A stretch of 64,000 nucleotides of DNA, taken from Sphingomonas sp. BK345 (GTDB lineage: Bacteria > Pseudomonadota > Alphaproteobacteria > Sphingomonadales > Sphingomonadaceae). A program made the translations under genes and the position numbers. Numbering within the stretch: the first letter of the stretch is position 1; each line of letters starts with the position of its first letter. The notes under the pieces were generated by a model, which saw nothing but the letters and a program-made list of their open reading frames with translations, searched no databases and was not told the DNA's origin. Positions 1 to 8,133 of this stretch are shown here, piece by piece. The stretch lies in contig NZ_JACHZX010000002.1 in assembly GCF_014193845.1 (NCBI RefSeq), forward strand, positions 434,001 through 498,000, written 5' to 3'.

Positions 1-113
1 GGCGCTTGGGCAAGCGCGCGGCGCGCCGGCGATGGACTTCCGGCCCGCACCGGCTAGGAACCCGCGACGATCGCGCCTCGGCGCCTTCTTCTCCCGCCGC
101 CGCGGAGCCGCGC

Positions 114-644
114 ATGAACGACGATCTTCGAGCCCTGATCCGGACCATTCCCGACTTCCCCAAACCCGGCATCCAGTTCCGCGATATTACCACCCTATTG
201 CTCGATCCTGCCGGCGTGGCCGCCTGTGTCGAGCGGATGGTGGCGGCGACTGAAGGCCCAGTCGATCTGGTGGCAGGGATCGAGGCGCGCGGTTTCCTCT
301 TCGCCGCGGCGCTGGCGGTGCCGCTCCGCGCCGGCGTGCTGCTGATCCGCAAGGACGGCAAGCTGCCCGGGGCGACCATCGCCGAGGATTATGCGCTCGA
401 GTACGGCAGCGACCGGATCGCGATCCACGCCGACGCCTGCGCGCCGGGCGCGCGCGTGCTGCTCGTCGACGACCTCATCGCCACCGGCGGCACGGCGCGC
501 GCCGCGGTGCGGCTACTGCGCAAGGCCGGTGCCGAGGTGCGCCAGGCGCAGTTCGTCGTCGACCTGCCCGACCTGGGCGGCGCCGAGCGACTGCGCGACG
601 AGGACATCGCGGTCAGCGCGCTGGTGGCCTTCGAGGGTCACTGA
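114..644 (+). CDS. apt: adenine phosphoribosyltransferase
   Basis: Purine-salvage enzyme that makes AMP and pyrophosphate from adenine and PRPP in the cytosol. The 176-residue product has the usual family length. It shows the PRPP-binding loop VLLVDDLIATGGTA (residues 115-128), the AGIEARGF stretch near residue 54 and the RKDGKLPG loop near residue 79. The ATG at 114 is preceded by GGAG at 104-107. The frame stays open further left, but the extra residues do not resemble the family, so they were excluded. No overlapping neighbour indicates an operon. Confidence 0.95.
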   Translation: MNDDLRALIRTIPDFPKPGIQFRDITTLLLDPAGVAACVERMVAATEGPVDLVAGIEARGFLFAAALAVPLRAGVLLIRKDGKLPGATIAEDYALEYGSDRIAIHADACAPGARVLLVDDLIATGGTARAAVRLLRKAGAEVRQAQFVVDLPDLGGAERLRDEDIAVSALVAFEGH

Positions 645-733
645 GCGTCGCCGGAACCGCCACCGGCCCAGCGCCGTTGGCTCCATACTGGCGGCGCGTA
701 CCAGCCGCTTCCTCCGTGGTATGGAGAGTTCCG

Positions 734-1342
734 ATGAGATGGACCCACATCGTCGCCGCTGGCCTGCTCGGCGGGCTGGCGCTCATGACCTCTGCCTGCT
801 CGACCGGCTATGGCTATAGCGGGGTCGGCCTCGGCGTCGGCAGCGGCGGCTATTACGACGACCCGTACGGCGGGTACGGCTACGGCGGCTATGGCTATGC
901 GCCGAGCTACTACGGCTGGAACGACGGCTTCTACTACCCGGGCACCGGCGTCTACGTCTACGATCGCTATCGTCGTCCCTATCGCTGGAACGACAACCAG
1001 CAGCGCTACTGGCAGCAGCGCCGCGGCAGCTATGCCGGCCGCGACGTGCGCGACAATTGGCGCGACTTTCGCCGCGATGTCGGGCGCGAGCGGCGCGACT
1101 ATCGCGGTGACCTTCGCGCCAATCGCGACGCCTATCGCAGCGGCACGATCACGCGCGACCAGTTCCGTCAGGGGCGGCGCGACGCGCGCCAGGAATATCG
1201 CGGGGACGTGCGGCGCGACTACCGCGAGCTGCGCCGGGAGAACCGCGCGGAAGGCTATCGCACGCCCCGCCTTGATCGCGGGCCGAACCGTGGAAGCGGG
1301 GATCGCGGGCCGGCGCCGCGGCGCGGGGAGCGCCCGCGCTGA
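734..1342 (+). CDS. Gly/Tyr-rich, Arg-rich putative lipoprotein
   Basis: Unrecognised 202-residue exported protein. It opens with a short basic N-terminus and a hydrophobic stretch ending at Ser-Ala-Cys (Cys21), which reads as a lipobox with a weak -3 position, so outer-membrane lipidation is likely but not certain. Residues about 25-80 are rich in Gly, Tyr and Ser (repeated GYGGYGY). The last 110 residues are very rich in Arg and Asp, with repeated RRDxR-type units. Such proteins are common in sphingomonads without assigned function. The ATG at 734 with GGAGAG just upstream is preferred over an earlier in-frame ATG at 677, because only the later start puts the signal sequence at the N-terminus. 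Confidence 0.75.
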   Translation: MRWTHIVAAGLLGGLALMTSACSTGYGYSGVGLGVGSGGYYDDPYGGYGYGGYGYAPSYYGWNDGFYYPGTGVYVYDRYRRPYRWNDNQQRYWQQRRGSYAGRDVRDNWRDFRRDVGRERRDYRGDLRANRDAYRSGTITRDQFRQGRRDARQEYRGDVRRDYRELRRENRAEGYRTPRLDRGPNRGSGDRGPAPRRGERPR

Positions 1343-1346
1343 CGGC

Positions 1347-1979
1347 TCAGCCGTGCTTCTTCAGGCCGCGCACCCGGTGCCAGACGTAGAAGGCGATCGC
1401 CGCGACCAGCACCACGCCGATCGCCGCGTCGGCGCGGTGGAAGAAGGCTTTGAGCCGCGGGTCACTGTTCCACTTGTCGCCCAGCGTCATGCCGATCCAG
1501 GCGAGCAGCAGGCAGAACGGCCAGGAGCCAACGAAGGTATAGACGTGGAACGGGATCAGCTTCATCCGCGCCACCCCGGCGGGAAAGGCGACGAAGGTGC
1601 GGATCACGGGCAGCATGCGCCCGATCAGGATCGCCCAGGCGCCCCAGCGGTTGAAGAAACGATCGGCGAGGTCGAGCTCGCCCGGGCCGATCAGCACGTA
1701 GCGGCCGAACTTTTCCGCCATCGGCCGCCCGCCGCGGCGCCCGATCTCATAGGCGATGACAGAGCCGATGTTGCAGCCGATCGCGCCCGCGGTCGCGGCG
1801 AGGAACAGGTTGAGCTCGCCGGTGGAGACGAGATAGCCCGCGAACGGCATGATGATCTCGGACGGCAGCGGGATGCACGCGCTCTCGATCGCCATCAGCA
1901 GCGCGATACCGAGATAGCCGCCGCGGGAGATCACGGCGATGGCGAAGCCGGCGAGCGCGGCAAGGATCTTCTCGACCAT
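1347..1979 (-). CDS. DedA family membrane protein
   Basis: Polytopic inner-membrane protein of 210 residues in the DedA/VTT family. Members in other bacteria support membrane homeostasis and undecaprenyl-phosphate or phospholipid handling. Seen here: an N-terminal hydrophobic segment, the ESACIPLPSEIIMP motif (about residues 32-45), the GRMLPVIRTFVAFPAG motif (about residues 119-134) with the arginine important in characterised members, and two further hydrophobic segments near the C-terminus. It converges on the preceding gene with only four bases between stop codons. The specific substrate cannot be told from sequence. Confidence 0.9.
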   Translation of the reverse strand: MVEKILAALAGFAIAVISRGGYLGIALLMAIESACIPLPSEIIMPFAGYLVSTGELNLFLAATAGAIGCNIGSVIAYEIGRRGGRPMAEKFGRYVLIGPGELDLADRFFNRWGAWAILIGRMLPVIRTFVAFPAGVARMKLIPFHVYTFVGSWPFCLLLAWIGMTLGDKWNSDPRLKAFFHRADAAIGVVLVAAIAFYVWHRVRGLKKHG

Positions 1980-2058
1980 GATGCTGCGCTTGCGTCACGC
2001 GGATGCAGAATGGAAGCCGCAAAGTGGAACTGTGCCGTCCAGCAACGGTTCGACGCGG

Positions 2059-2853
2059 ATGACCGATCTCACGCTCAACGACGGCCGCCCGATGCCCCAG
2101 CTCGGGCTCGGCACCTACCAGATCCCCGATTCGCAGGTGGCCGCGGTTGTCCGCGCCGGGCTCGACCTCGGCTTTCGCCTCGTCGACACCGCGGCGCTGT
2201 ATCATAATGAGCGCGGCGTCGGCGAAGGGCTGGGCCACGACGAGGTATGGCTCACCACCAAATTGTGGCACGACCAGCACGGCGACGCTGAGGCGGCGCT
2301 CGACGCCAGCCTGGCGCTGCTCGGGCGCGACCACGTCGACCTGTACCTGATCCACTGGCCGCACCCCGCGGGAGAGCGCTATGTCCAGGCGTGGCAGACG
2401 CTGGTGCAGCTGCGCGACGCGGGGAAGGCACGCTCGATCGGCGTGTCCAACTTCCTGCCCGAGCACCTCGACGCGATCATCGACGCGACTGGTGTGGTGC
2501 CCGCGGTCAACCAGATCGAACTCCACCCGACTTTCCAGCAGCGCGAGGTGCAGGCCTACAACCGCGAGCGCGGGATCGTCACCCAGAGCTGGTCGCCGCT
2601 GGGGCAGGGTGAGACGCTGCGCGACGAGCGCGTGGTCGCAATCGCCGAGCGGCTCGATGCCACGCCGGCGCAGGTGCTGATCGCTTGGCACCTCGCCAAG
2701 GGGCTGGCGGTCATTCCCAAGGCGGGCAATCCCGAGCATCTCGCGAGCAACTGGCAGGCGACCGAGCTGCGTCTGAGTGAGGAGGACGTCGCCGCGATCG
2801 ACGCGATGGACGATCCCGATGGCCGGATGGGACCCGATCCGCGCGAGCTGTAG
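2059..2853 (+). CDS. aldo/keto reductase (2,5-diketo-D-gluconate reductase-like)
   Basis: NADPH-dependent carbonyl reductase of 264 residues, a (beta/alpha)8 barrel close to the AKR5 group (2,5-diketogluconate and methylglyoxal reductases). The catalytic tetrad is readable: Asp and Tyr in LVDTAALYHNE, Lys in LTTKLWHDQH and His in LYLIHWPH. The IPKAGNPEHL segment near the C-terminus matches the NADP-binding region of the family. The ATG at 2059 is preferred, as the 40 extra codons upstream are unlike the family. It is transcribed divergently from the DedA gene, whose start lies about 80 bp away. Confidence 0.92.
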   Translation: MTDLTLNDGRPMPQLGLGTYQIPDSQVAAVVRAGLDLGFRLVDTAALYHNERGVGEGLGHDEVWLTTKLWHDQHGDAEAALDASLALLGRDHVDLYLIHWPHPAGERYVQAWQTLVQLRDAGKARSIGVSNFLPEHLDAIIDATGVVPAVNQIELHPTFQQREVQAYNRERGIVTQSWSPLGQGETLRDERVVAIAERLDATPAQVLIAWHLAKGLAVIPKAGNPEHLASNWQATELRLSEEDVAAIDAMDDPDGRMGPDPREL

Positions 2854-2943
2854 GCGAAGGACACGCAGCGCTGGCGGTCGGAGACGAAAGTCTGCACGCG
2901 TCTAAACAAGTCTTATGCGAAGCAGCACGTGCTTGCCTGGCGT

Positions 2944-4197
2944 TCACACCCAGCTCGGGAACCACGTCCAGCGGTGGAACGCCGCGGCATGCGCCAGCGG
3001 GGCGGCGGTAAGCACCGGCAGGAAGTAGAGCGTCAGTGCGAACGCCAGCAGCAGGTACACTTCGTTCCACCACTCCAGTCGCGCGCGCCAATGGTCCAGC
3101 GCCACGGCCAGCGCGACACTCAGGAAGACGCTCGCCGGGTAGTAATAATAATAGAACCCAAGCGACTTGGGGATCACCGCGAAGATCCCGACCCCGAAGG
3201 TCCACAGCACCGCGGGCGCGAGCAGCCGTGCCGACCCGCGCTTCACCCAGCCCCAATAGCAGGCCGCCACCGCCGCCAGACCGCCCCACATTACCGCGGG
3301 GTTGCCGAGCAGGATGATGCCGCGCTGCGCGCCGTCGACGGGCTCGTACAGGTACCAGATCGGACGGATCAGCAGCGGCCAGGTCCACCAGTCCGACTGA
3401 TAGGTATGGTGCGGCAGCTTCTGCGTCTGGCGCAGGTACATGTCCCACTGGAACGGCAGCAAACGCGCGACCGTCATCCGCTCATTGGCGTAGAAGAAGG
3501 CGGGGACGAAGGTGAGGAAATACACCGCCACCGACACGCCGCCCAGCAGCGCCAGCGCGCGCCTCGCGCCGAGCCCCGGCCAGCGCGCGGGCCGCTCGCG
3601 CTTCATCATCACGAACGTCACCCCCGCCGCGGCCACGTACGGCGCCGCGACCCATTTGCACGCGGTGGCGAGCCCCAGCAGCGTCGCGCCGGCGGTCCAG
3701 CGCGCGACGCTGCCGTCGCGCATCGTGGCGGTGAGCAGCACGATCCCCCACAGCAGGAAGGCGAGCAGGAAGGTGTCCAGCATCGCAATCCGCGCTTGGA
3801 CGTAGACGGTGAAGCCCAGCACCGCGAGCAGCGCGCCGGTCAGCGCGGCGCGGGTGCGCCCGGTCAGCAGCCAGGTCAGCGCGAACACCCCCGCGACCGT
3901 CGCGCTTCCCGCCACGGTCGACATCGCGCGCCAGCCCAGCGGCCCGTCGCCGAACAGCCGCAGCCCCAGCGCGATCAGTTCCTTGGCGAGCAGCGGGTGC
4001 TCCATGTTGGCGGGGCCGCTGAGATCGCGCAGCGCGCGCGCGGCGGGCAGATAATGAACCTCGTCGAACACTGGCTTGTCGGGAACGGTCACGCGGAACA
4101 GGAACAGCAGCTCGGCGGCGAGCGCGATCGCCATCCCGAGTAACCAGGGGCGGGGCGTGGTCACCGTCTCGTCGCGCGCGGCCATCAACTTCCCCAT
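2944..4197 (-). CDS. PMT/ArnT-like (GT-C) membrane glycosyltransferase
   Basis: Integral-membrane glycosyltransferase of 417 residues in the dolichyl-phosphate-mannose protein mannosyltransferase family. These enzymes move a sugar from a polyprenyl-phosphate carrier to a protein or lipid on the periplasmic face. Evidence is the first-loop acidic motif FDEVHYLPAARA (about residues 43-54), conserved MEHPLLAKELIALG, about ten hydrophobic segments, and KSLGFYYYYYP late in the protein. The start at 4197 is supported by GGAG five bases upstream; that ribosome-binding site lies inside a dispersed repeat (4198-4277). Another in-frame ATG lies at 4185. Acceptor and sugar are unknown. Confidence 0.88.
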   Translation of the reverse strand: MGKLMAARDETVTTPRPWLLGMAIALAAELLFLFRVTVPDKPVFDEVHYLPAARALRDLSGPANMEHPLLAKELIALGLRLFGDGPLGWRAMSTVAGSATVAGVFALTWLLTGRTRAALTGALLAVLGFTVYVQARIAMLDTFLLAFLLWGIVLLTATMRDGSVARWTAGATLLGLATACKWVAAPYVAAAGVTFVMMKRERPARWPGLGARRALALLGGVSVAVYFLTFVPAFFYANERMTVARLLPFQWDMYLRQTQKLPHHTYQSDWWTWPLLIRPIWYLYEPVDGAQRGIILLGNPAVMWGGLAAVAACYWGWVKRGSARLLAPAVLWTFGVGIFAVIPKSLGFYYYYYPASVFLSVALAVALDHWRARLEWWNEVYLLLAFALTLYFLPVLTAAPLAHAAAFHRWTWFPSWV

Positions 4198-4277
4198 GCG
4201 TGCTCCCGCACACGCAGGAGCCCAGGGCCGCGAGCGTGGCGGGTCATAACCCCTGGCTTCCTGCCTGCGCAGGAACA
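4198..4277. repeat. dispersed intergenic repeat, copy A
   Basis: About 80 bp between the divergent PMT-like gene and metZ. The left arm (TGCTCCCGC, then CACGCAGGA, CC, AG and GCC) and the right arm (TTCCTGC followed by GCAGG) recur, in opposite orientation, at 63590-63666. The two arms are themselves partly complementary, so the element can fold. It supplies the ribosome-binding site of the PMT-like gene. Confidence 0.7.
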
Positions 4278-4373
4278 CTCCGCTTCCTTGCGTCAGCCTC
4301 GCTGCGGCGACAAGCCCGCCAGCGCCGCGCTGCCCCTTGTCTCCGCGCGCCGCCCGGGGCTAAGCGTGCCCGC

Positions 4374-5579
4374 ATGAAGCGGCGTAGCGGACAGGACCGG
4401 TCGGTCACCCAGCATTGGCGCCCCGCCACCCTCGCGGTGCGCGGCGGCACCGCCCGATCCGAATTTGGCGAGACCTCGGAGGCGATTTTCCTCACCTCGG
4501 GCTACAGCTATGACTGTGCCGAGGACGCCGCGGCGCGCTTCGCCGGCGAGCAGGAGGGGATGACCTATTCCCGCCTGCAGAACCCGACCGTCGAGATGCT
4601 GGAGCACCGCATCGCGCTGCTCGAGGGCGCCGAGGCGTGCCGCACCATGGCGACGGGCATGGCGGCGATGACCGCGGCGCTGCTATGCCAGCTGCAACAG
4701 GGCGACCATGTCGTCGCCGGGCGCGCCGCCTTCGGTTCGTGCCGCTGGCTGGTCGACACCCTGCTGCCGCGCTTCGGCATTCAGTCGACCACGGTCGACG
4801 CGCGCGATCCGGGCGCGTTCGAGTCGGCGGTGCGGCCCAACACCAAGGTCTTCTTCTTCGAGACCCCCGCCAATCCGACGATGGACGTGGTCGACCTCAA
4901 GGCGGTGTGCGGCATCGCGCGCGAACGCGGGATCGTCAGCGTGGTCGACAATGCCTTCGCCACGCCCGCGCTCCAGCGCCCGCTCGAGTTCGGCGCCGAC
5001 GTGGTCGCCTATTCCGCCACCAAGATGATGGACGGGCAGGGCCGCGTGCTCGCCGGCGCGGTGTGCGGGAGCGAGGATTTCGTCACCAACACGTTGCTGC
5101 CCTTCACCCGCAACACCGGGCCGACGCTAAGCGCCTTCAACGCCTGGGTCGTGCTCAAGGGGCTGGAGACGCTCGACCTCCGCATCCGACGCCAGTCGGA
5201 GAACGCGGTCGCGGTCGGGCAATTCCTCGAGGGGCGGGTGCCGCGGATCCTGCATCCCGGCCTGGCCAGCCACCCGCAGCACGCGCTGGCGATGGCGCAG
5301 ATGGTCGCGACGGGGCCGATCTTCGCCTTCGAGGTGGCCGATCGCGCGCAGGCGCACGCTCTCCTCAACGCGCTGCAACTCATCGACATCTCGAACAATA
5401 TCGGTGATTCTCGCTCGCTGATGACGCATCCCGCCTCCACCACGCATTACGGCGTCAGCGCCGAGGCGCGCGCCGAGATGGGCGTGAGCGAGGGGCTGTT
5501 GCGGCTCAACGTCGGGCTCGAGGACCCGCAGGACCTGATCGACGATCTCGACCAGGCACTCCGGCAGGTCGGCCTATGA
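4374..5579 (+). CDS. metZ: O-succinylhomoserine sulfhydrylase
   Basis: PLP-dependent Cys/Met-metabolism enzyme of 401 residues. In this group it makes homocysteine directly from O-succinylhomoserine and sulfide for methionine synthesis. The PLP lysine is Lys217 in YSATKMMDGQGR; also visible are the phosphate-binding YSRLQNPT segment near residue 65, the FETPANPT motif near 161 and VVDNAFATP near 190. The start ATG at 4374 fits the family; upstream codons in the same frame come from the dispersed repeat. It overlaps apaG by ATGA. MetZ versus a cystathionine synthase or lyase is decided by overall resemblance, including the DGQGR motif. Confidence 0.9.
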   Translation: MKRRSGQDRSVTQHWRPATLAVRGGTARSEFGETSEAIFLTSGYSYDCAEDAAARFAGEQEGMTYSRLQNPTVEMLEHRIALLEGAEACRTMATGMAAMTAALLCQLQQGDHVVAGRAAFGSCRWLVDTLLPRFGIQSTTVDARDPGAFESAVRPNTKVFFFETPANPTMDVVDLKAVCGIARERGIVSVVDNAFATPALQRPLEFGADVVAYSATKMMDGQGRVLAGAVCGSEDFVTNTLLPFTRNTGPTLSAFNAWVVLKGLETLDLRIRRQSENAVAVGQFLEGRVPRILHPGLASHPQHALAMAQMVATGPIFAFEVADRAQAHALLNALQLIDISNNIGDSRSLMTHPASTTHYGVSAEARAEMGVSEGLLRLNVGLEDPQDLIDDLDQALRQVGL

Positions 5580-5989
5580 CCGCGATCGGCATGGAGGCGC
5601 TGTTCCCGCTCGCGACGACGACCGGGACGGTCACCGTGCGGGTCTCGGTCAGCTATCTGCCCGAACAGTCCGAGCCGGCGCGCGGGCGCTGGTTCTGGGC
5701 CTATCACATTCGGCTGGAGAATGACGGTGAGGGTGCGGTGCAGCTGCTCACGCGCCACTGGGTCATCACCGATGGCAATGGCGCGCGGCACACCGTGGAG
5801 GGCGAGGGCGTCGTCGGCGAGCAGCCGCTGATCGCGCCGGGCGCGAGCTACGATTATGTCTCGGGCTGCCCGCTCGCCACGCCCAGCGGCGCGATGCAGG
5901 GCAGCTATCGCATGATCGCCGAGGACGGGCAGCTCTTCGACGTCGCCATTCCGCGCTTCGCGCTGACCGCGCCGGCGGTGGCGGAGTGA
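5576..5989 (+). CDS. apaG: ApaG family protein
   Basis: Small 137-residue ApaG/DUF525 protein with a fibronectin-III-like beta fold. The typical motifs are present: RWFWAYHIRLENDG (about residues 38-51), LLTRHWVITDGNG (about 57-69), GVVGEQPLIAPGASYDYVSG (about 77-96) and GAMQGSYRM near 104. The family is often labelled Co2+/Mg2+ efflux, but the biochemical role is unsettled. The start overlaps the metZ stop by ATGA, and its own stop overlaps the next gene's GTG, so translation of metZ, apaG, the LysR gene and the GNAT gene is probably coupled. Confidence 0.93.
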   Translation: MTAIGMEALFPLATTTGTVTVRVSVSYLPEQSEPARGRWFWAYHIRLENDGEGAVQLLTRHWVITDGNGARHTVEGEGVVGEQPLIAPGASYDYVSGCPLATPSGAMQGSYRMIAEDGQLFDVAIPRFALTAPAVAE

Positions 5990-6777
5990 AGCGCACCCAT
6001 CTGCCGCTCAACGGTCTGCGCGTGCTCGATGCGGCGGCGCGCCACCTTTCCTTCACCCGCGCCGCCGACGAATTGGCAGTGACCCCCGCCGCGGTCGGCC
6101 AGCAGATCCGCGCGCTGGAGGACACGCTGGGCGTCGTCCTGTTCCGCCGCACCACCAAGGGGCTGGAGCTGACTCCCGAGGGCGAGGCGGGGCTCGGGCC
6201 GCTGCGCCAGGGTTTCCTCGAGTTCGAGGAAGCGGTGCGCGCGATGCAGGCGGGCCAGTCGTCCAAGTCGCTGACGATCGCGGCACCGCGCGACGTCACG
6301 GAAAAATGGTTGCTGCCGCGGCTCGCCGAGATCGCCGCGGCCGACGCCGAGCTGCGCTTCGCGCTGGTCGCGGCCGACGACACCGTCGATTTCACCGAGG
6401 CCAACCTCGACCTCGCGATCCGCTGGGGCGAGGGACCGGGCGCGCTGGAAGGCGAGGCGATCGAGAGCGAGGGGCTGGTGACGGTCGAGCGCGCGGGCGG
6501 CGGCGCCTCGGCGGTGATCCACTGGCCGGGCGCTCCGGCGGGTGAGGGCGGTGCGCAGGTGCGCGTCGGCGACGCGGGTCTGGCGATCGACGCCGCCGCG
6601 GCCGGCCTGGGCCGCGCCACCGTGCCCGAACTGCTCGTGACGCGCGACGTCGAGGCGGGGCGGCTCGTGGTGGTCGGCGAGGCAGTGCCGTCGCGGCTCG
6701 GCTATTGGCTGATCGCGCCGACCCCGCAATGGCGCCAGCGCAAGGTGCAGGCGCTGGTGGAAGCGCTGGGCGGATGA
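5986..6777 (+). CDS. LysR-type transcriptional regulator (GcvA-like)
   Basis: LysR-family DNA-binding regulator of 263 residues. The N-terminal winged helix-turn-helix is clear: LPLNGLRVLDAAARHLSFT, then AADELAVTPAAVGQQIRALE and LGVVLFRR (residues about 5-55). A shortened periplasmic-binding-like effector domain follows (about residues 90-260). The opening LPLNGLRVLDAAARH pattern is that of the GcvA subgroup. Translation starts at GTG 5986, overlapping the apaG stop. The target genes are unknown; it lies inside an apparent operon rather than divergent from a target, so autoregulation is not obvious. Confidence 0.88.
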   Translation: MKRTHLPLNGLRVLDAAARHLSFTRAADELAVTPAAVGQQIRALEDTLGVVLFRRTTKGLELTPEGEAGLGPLRQGFLEFEEAVRAMQAGQSSKSLTIAAPRDVTEKWLLPRLAEIAAADAELRFALVAADDTVDFTEANLDLAIRWGEGPGALEGEAIESEGLVTVERAGGGASAVIHWPGAPAGEGGAQVRVGDAGLAIDAAAAGLGRATVPELLVTRDVEAGRLVVVGEAVPSRLGYWLIAPTPQWRQRKVQALVEALGG

Positions 6778-7310
6778 CGCCGCGGCTCGCGACCGCGCGA
6801 CTGGCGCTGCGCGCGCGCGTGCCCGACGATGCCGAGGCGCTCTTCGCCGCGATGGGTGACGCGGCGGCAATGACCTGGTGGTCGCACGCGCCGGCCGAAT
6901 CGGTCGCAGCCTTGCGTGAGCGCTTCATCGCCCGCGACGATGGCAGTTGGCGCACCTGGGCGGTCACGCACGCGGACGACGACATCGCGATCGGCTTTGT
7001 CGCCGCGGGCGAGAAGCGCGCCGGCGTGATCGAGATCGGCTACCTGCTGGTACCCGCGGCGCAGCGGCGGGGTTACGGGCGCGAGGCGGTCGGCGCCGTC
7101 ATCGAGCAGCTGTTCGGAGAGGGTTATCGGCGCGTGTTCGCCGATACGGATCCGGAGAACGTCGGCTCCAACCGCCTGCTCGAGGCGCTCGGTTTCCGCC
7201 GAGAAGGGCTGTTGCGCGCCGAATGGGAGACTCACATCGGCGTGCGCGACACATTGCTGTGGGGGCTGCTGCGCGACGAGTGGCGCGGGGCGGCGGGCGC
7301 TCCGGCTTGA
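6774..7310 (+). CDS. GNAT family N-acetyltransferase (RimJ/RimL type)
   Basis: Acetyl-CoA-dependent N-acetyltransferase of 178 residues. It shows the RimJ/RimL architecture: an N-terminal TARLALRARVPDDAEALFAAM strand-helix, the acetyl-CoA-binding loop in LLVPAAQRRGYGREAVGAV (about residues 90-108), and the late ENVGSNRLLEALGFRREG motif (about 129-146). Proteins of this type acetylate ribosomal proteins, amino acids or small amines; the substrate cannot be inferred. The ATG overlaps the LysR-gene stop by ATGA, making it the last member of the metZ-apaG-lysR run. A strong hairpin follows at 7387-7422. Confidence 0.9.
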   Translation: MTPRLATARLALRARVPDDAEALFAAMGDAAAMTWWSHAPAESVAALRERFIARDDGSWRTWAVTHADDDIAIGFVAAGEKRAGVIEIGYLLVPAAQRRGYGREAVGAVIEQLFGEGYRRVFADTDPENVGSNRLLEALGFRREGLLRAEWETHIGVRDTLLWGLLRDEWRGAAGAPA

Positions 7311-7386
7311 TGAGTTGGGCGATGGAGGCCACCCCGGCGGCACCAGCGGTCCAGTCGAACGAGCCTTTGCGATCACCAGGGCTACC

Positions 7387-7422
7387 CTTCCTGCGCCACC
7401 GCTTTCGCCGGGGCGCAGGAAG
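7387..7422. terminator. hairpin between convergent genes
   Basis: A perfect 11-bp inverted repeat (CTTCCTGCGCC at 7387-7397, its complement at 7412-7422) with a 14-base loop that can itself pair. It lies between the stop of the GNAT gene and the stop of the minus-strand basic protein, so it may end both transcripts. There is no long T run, and the core resembles the CCTGCGCAGG palindromes of the dispersed repeats. Confidence 0.45.
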
Positions 7423-7437
7423 GCGATCGTGGGTCCC

Positions 7438-8061
7438 TCACTCCGGAACGGTGTTCTCGTCGGCGATCTTCGCCTCGAAGGATTTGCTCGAATCGGTGCC
7501 GTCCGGCTGGTGCGCGCCACCGTGCTTGGCGCCGGCCTTGCCCTCCGGCTTCGTACCGCCCTTGCCCTCGGGCTTGGGTGCCGGCAGCGAGGGCTGCTTC
7601 GGCGTCGAGCTGCGCAGCGACAGGAGCGCCGCGGTCGCGGCCGCACCGATCGCCGCCACGCCGCCGGCGATCGCCGCCGCACCCCATTTGCCGCCGACCT
7701 TGTCGGTTGCGCGCGAGGCCGCCTTGCCGGCGCTGCGCGCCCCGCGCGTGGCGCTCTTGCGCGTGTCGGTGGCGGCGCGGGTCGCGCGCTTCCGTGCGGC
7801 GCCGGCCGAGCGCGACACGCTCTTGGTCGCCGCGGTCACCGCCTCGCCGGCCTGCTCCAGAGTAGATGGCTCAGCCGCCGCGGAGCGCTTGGTGGCGGCG
7901 CGGCGCTTCGGCGCGGGCGTGTCGTTCGTGGTCTTGCGCTTCGTCGCCGGCTTGCTCGCCGCGCTTGTGCTGGCCTTGCGCGGCGCGCGGCGGCGCGGCG
8001 TCGCCGGCTTGGACGAGGTCGGCGCCGGGGTCGGCGTATCGCTGCTGTCGTCGGCCATCAT
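7438..8061 (-). CDS. Lys/Ala-rich basic protein with one hydrophobic segment
   Basis: Unrecognised protein of 207 residues. Residues about 1-60 are Pro/Thr/Lys/Arg-rich and histone-H1-like in composition. An amphipathic Ala/Arg/Thr segment follows (about 65-120), then a Gly/Ala hydrophobic stretch able to cross a membrane (WGAAAIAGGVAAIG, about 126-150), then a Lys/Pro/Gly-rich hydrophilic tail. The start at 8061 (tandem ATG) is chosen for the AGGGAG just upstream; an earlier in-frame ATG exists at 8133. It may be a nucleoid- or membrane-associated polycation; low complexity makes homology calls unreliable. It is downstream of amn on the same strand. Confidence 0.75.
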   Translation of the reverse strand: MMADDSSDTPTPAPTSSKPATPRRRAPRKASTSAASKPATKRKTTNDTPAPKRRAATKRSAAAEPSTLEQAGEAVTAATKSVSRSAGAARKRATRAATDTRKSATRGARSAGKAASRATDKVGGKWGAAAIAGGVAAIGAAATAALLSLRSSTPKQPSLPAPKPEGKGGTKPEGKAGAKHGGAHQPDGTDSSKSFEAKIADENTVPE

Positions 8062-8133
8062 CTGCTCCCTGGCGAAATGGTACGGCCGCGTAACGCGCGG
8101 CCGCCGCTTCGTTTCCAAGGCAGTCGCCGACAC

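Noticed and set aside
1..57. Possible end of a preceding gene (frame ending TAG at 55-57)
   Set aside because: Only 18 codons, no recognisable C-terminus; could equally be noncoding.
2929..4143. 404-codon plus-strand frame opposite the PMT-like gene
   Set aside because: Arg/Gln/His-rich shadow typical of high-GC antisense frames; the opposite strand encodes a clear membrane glycosyltransferase.
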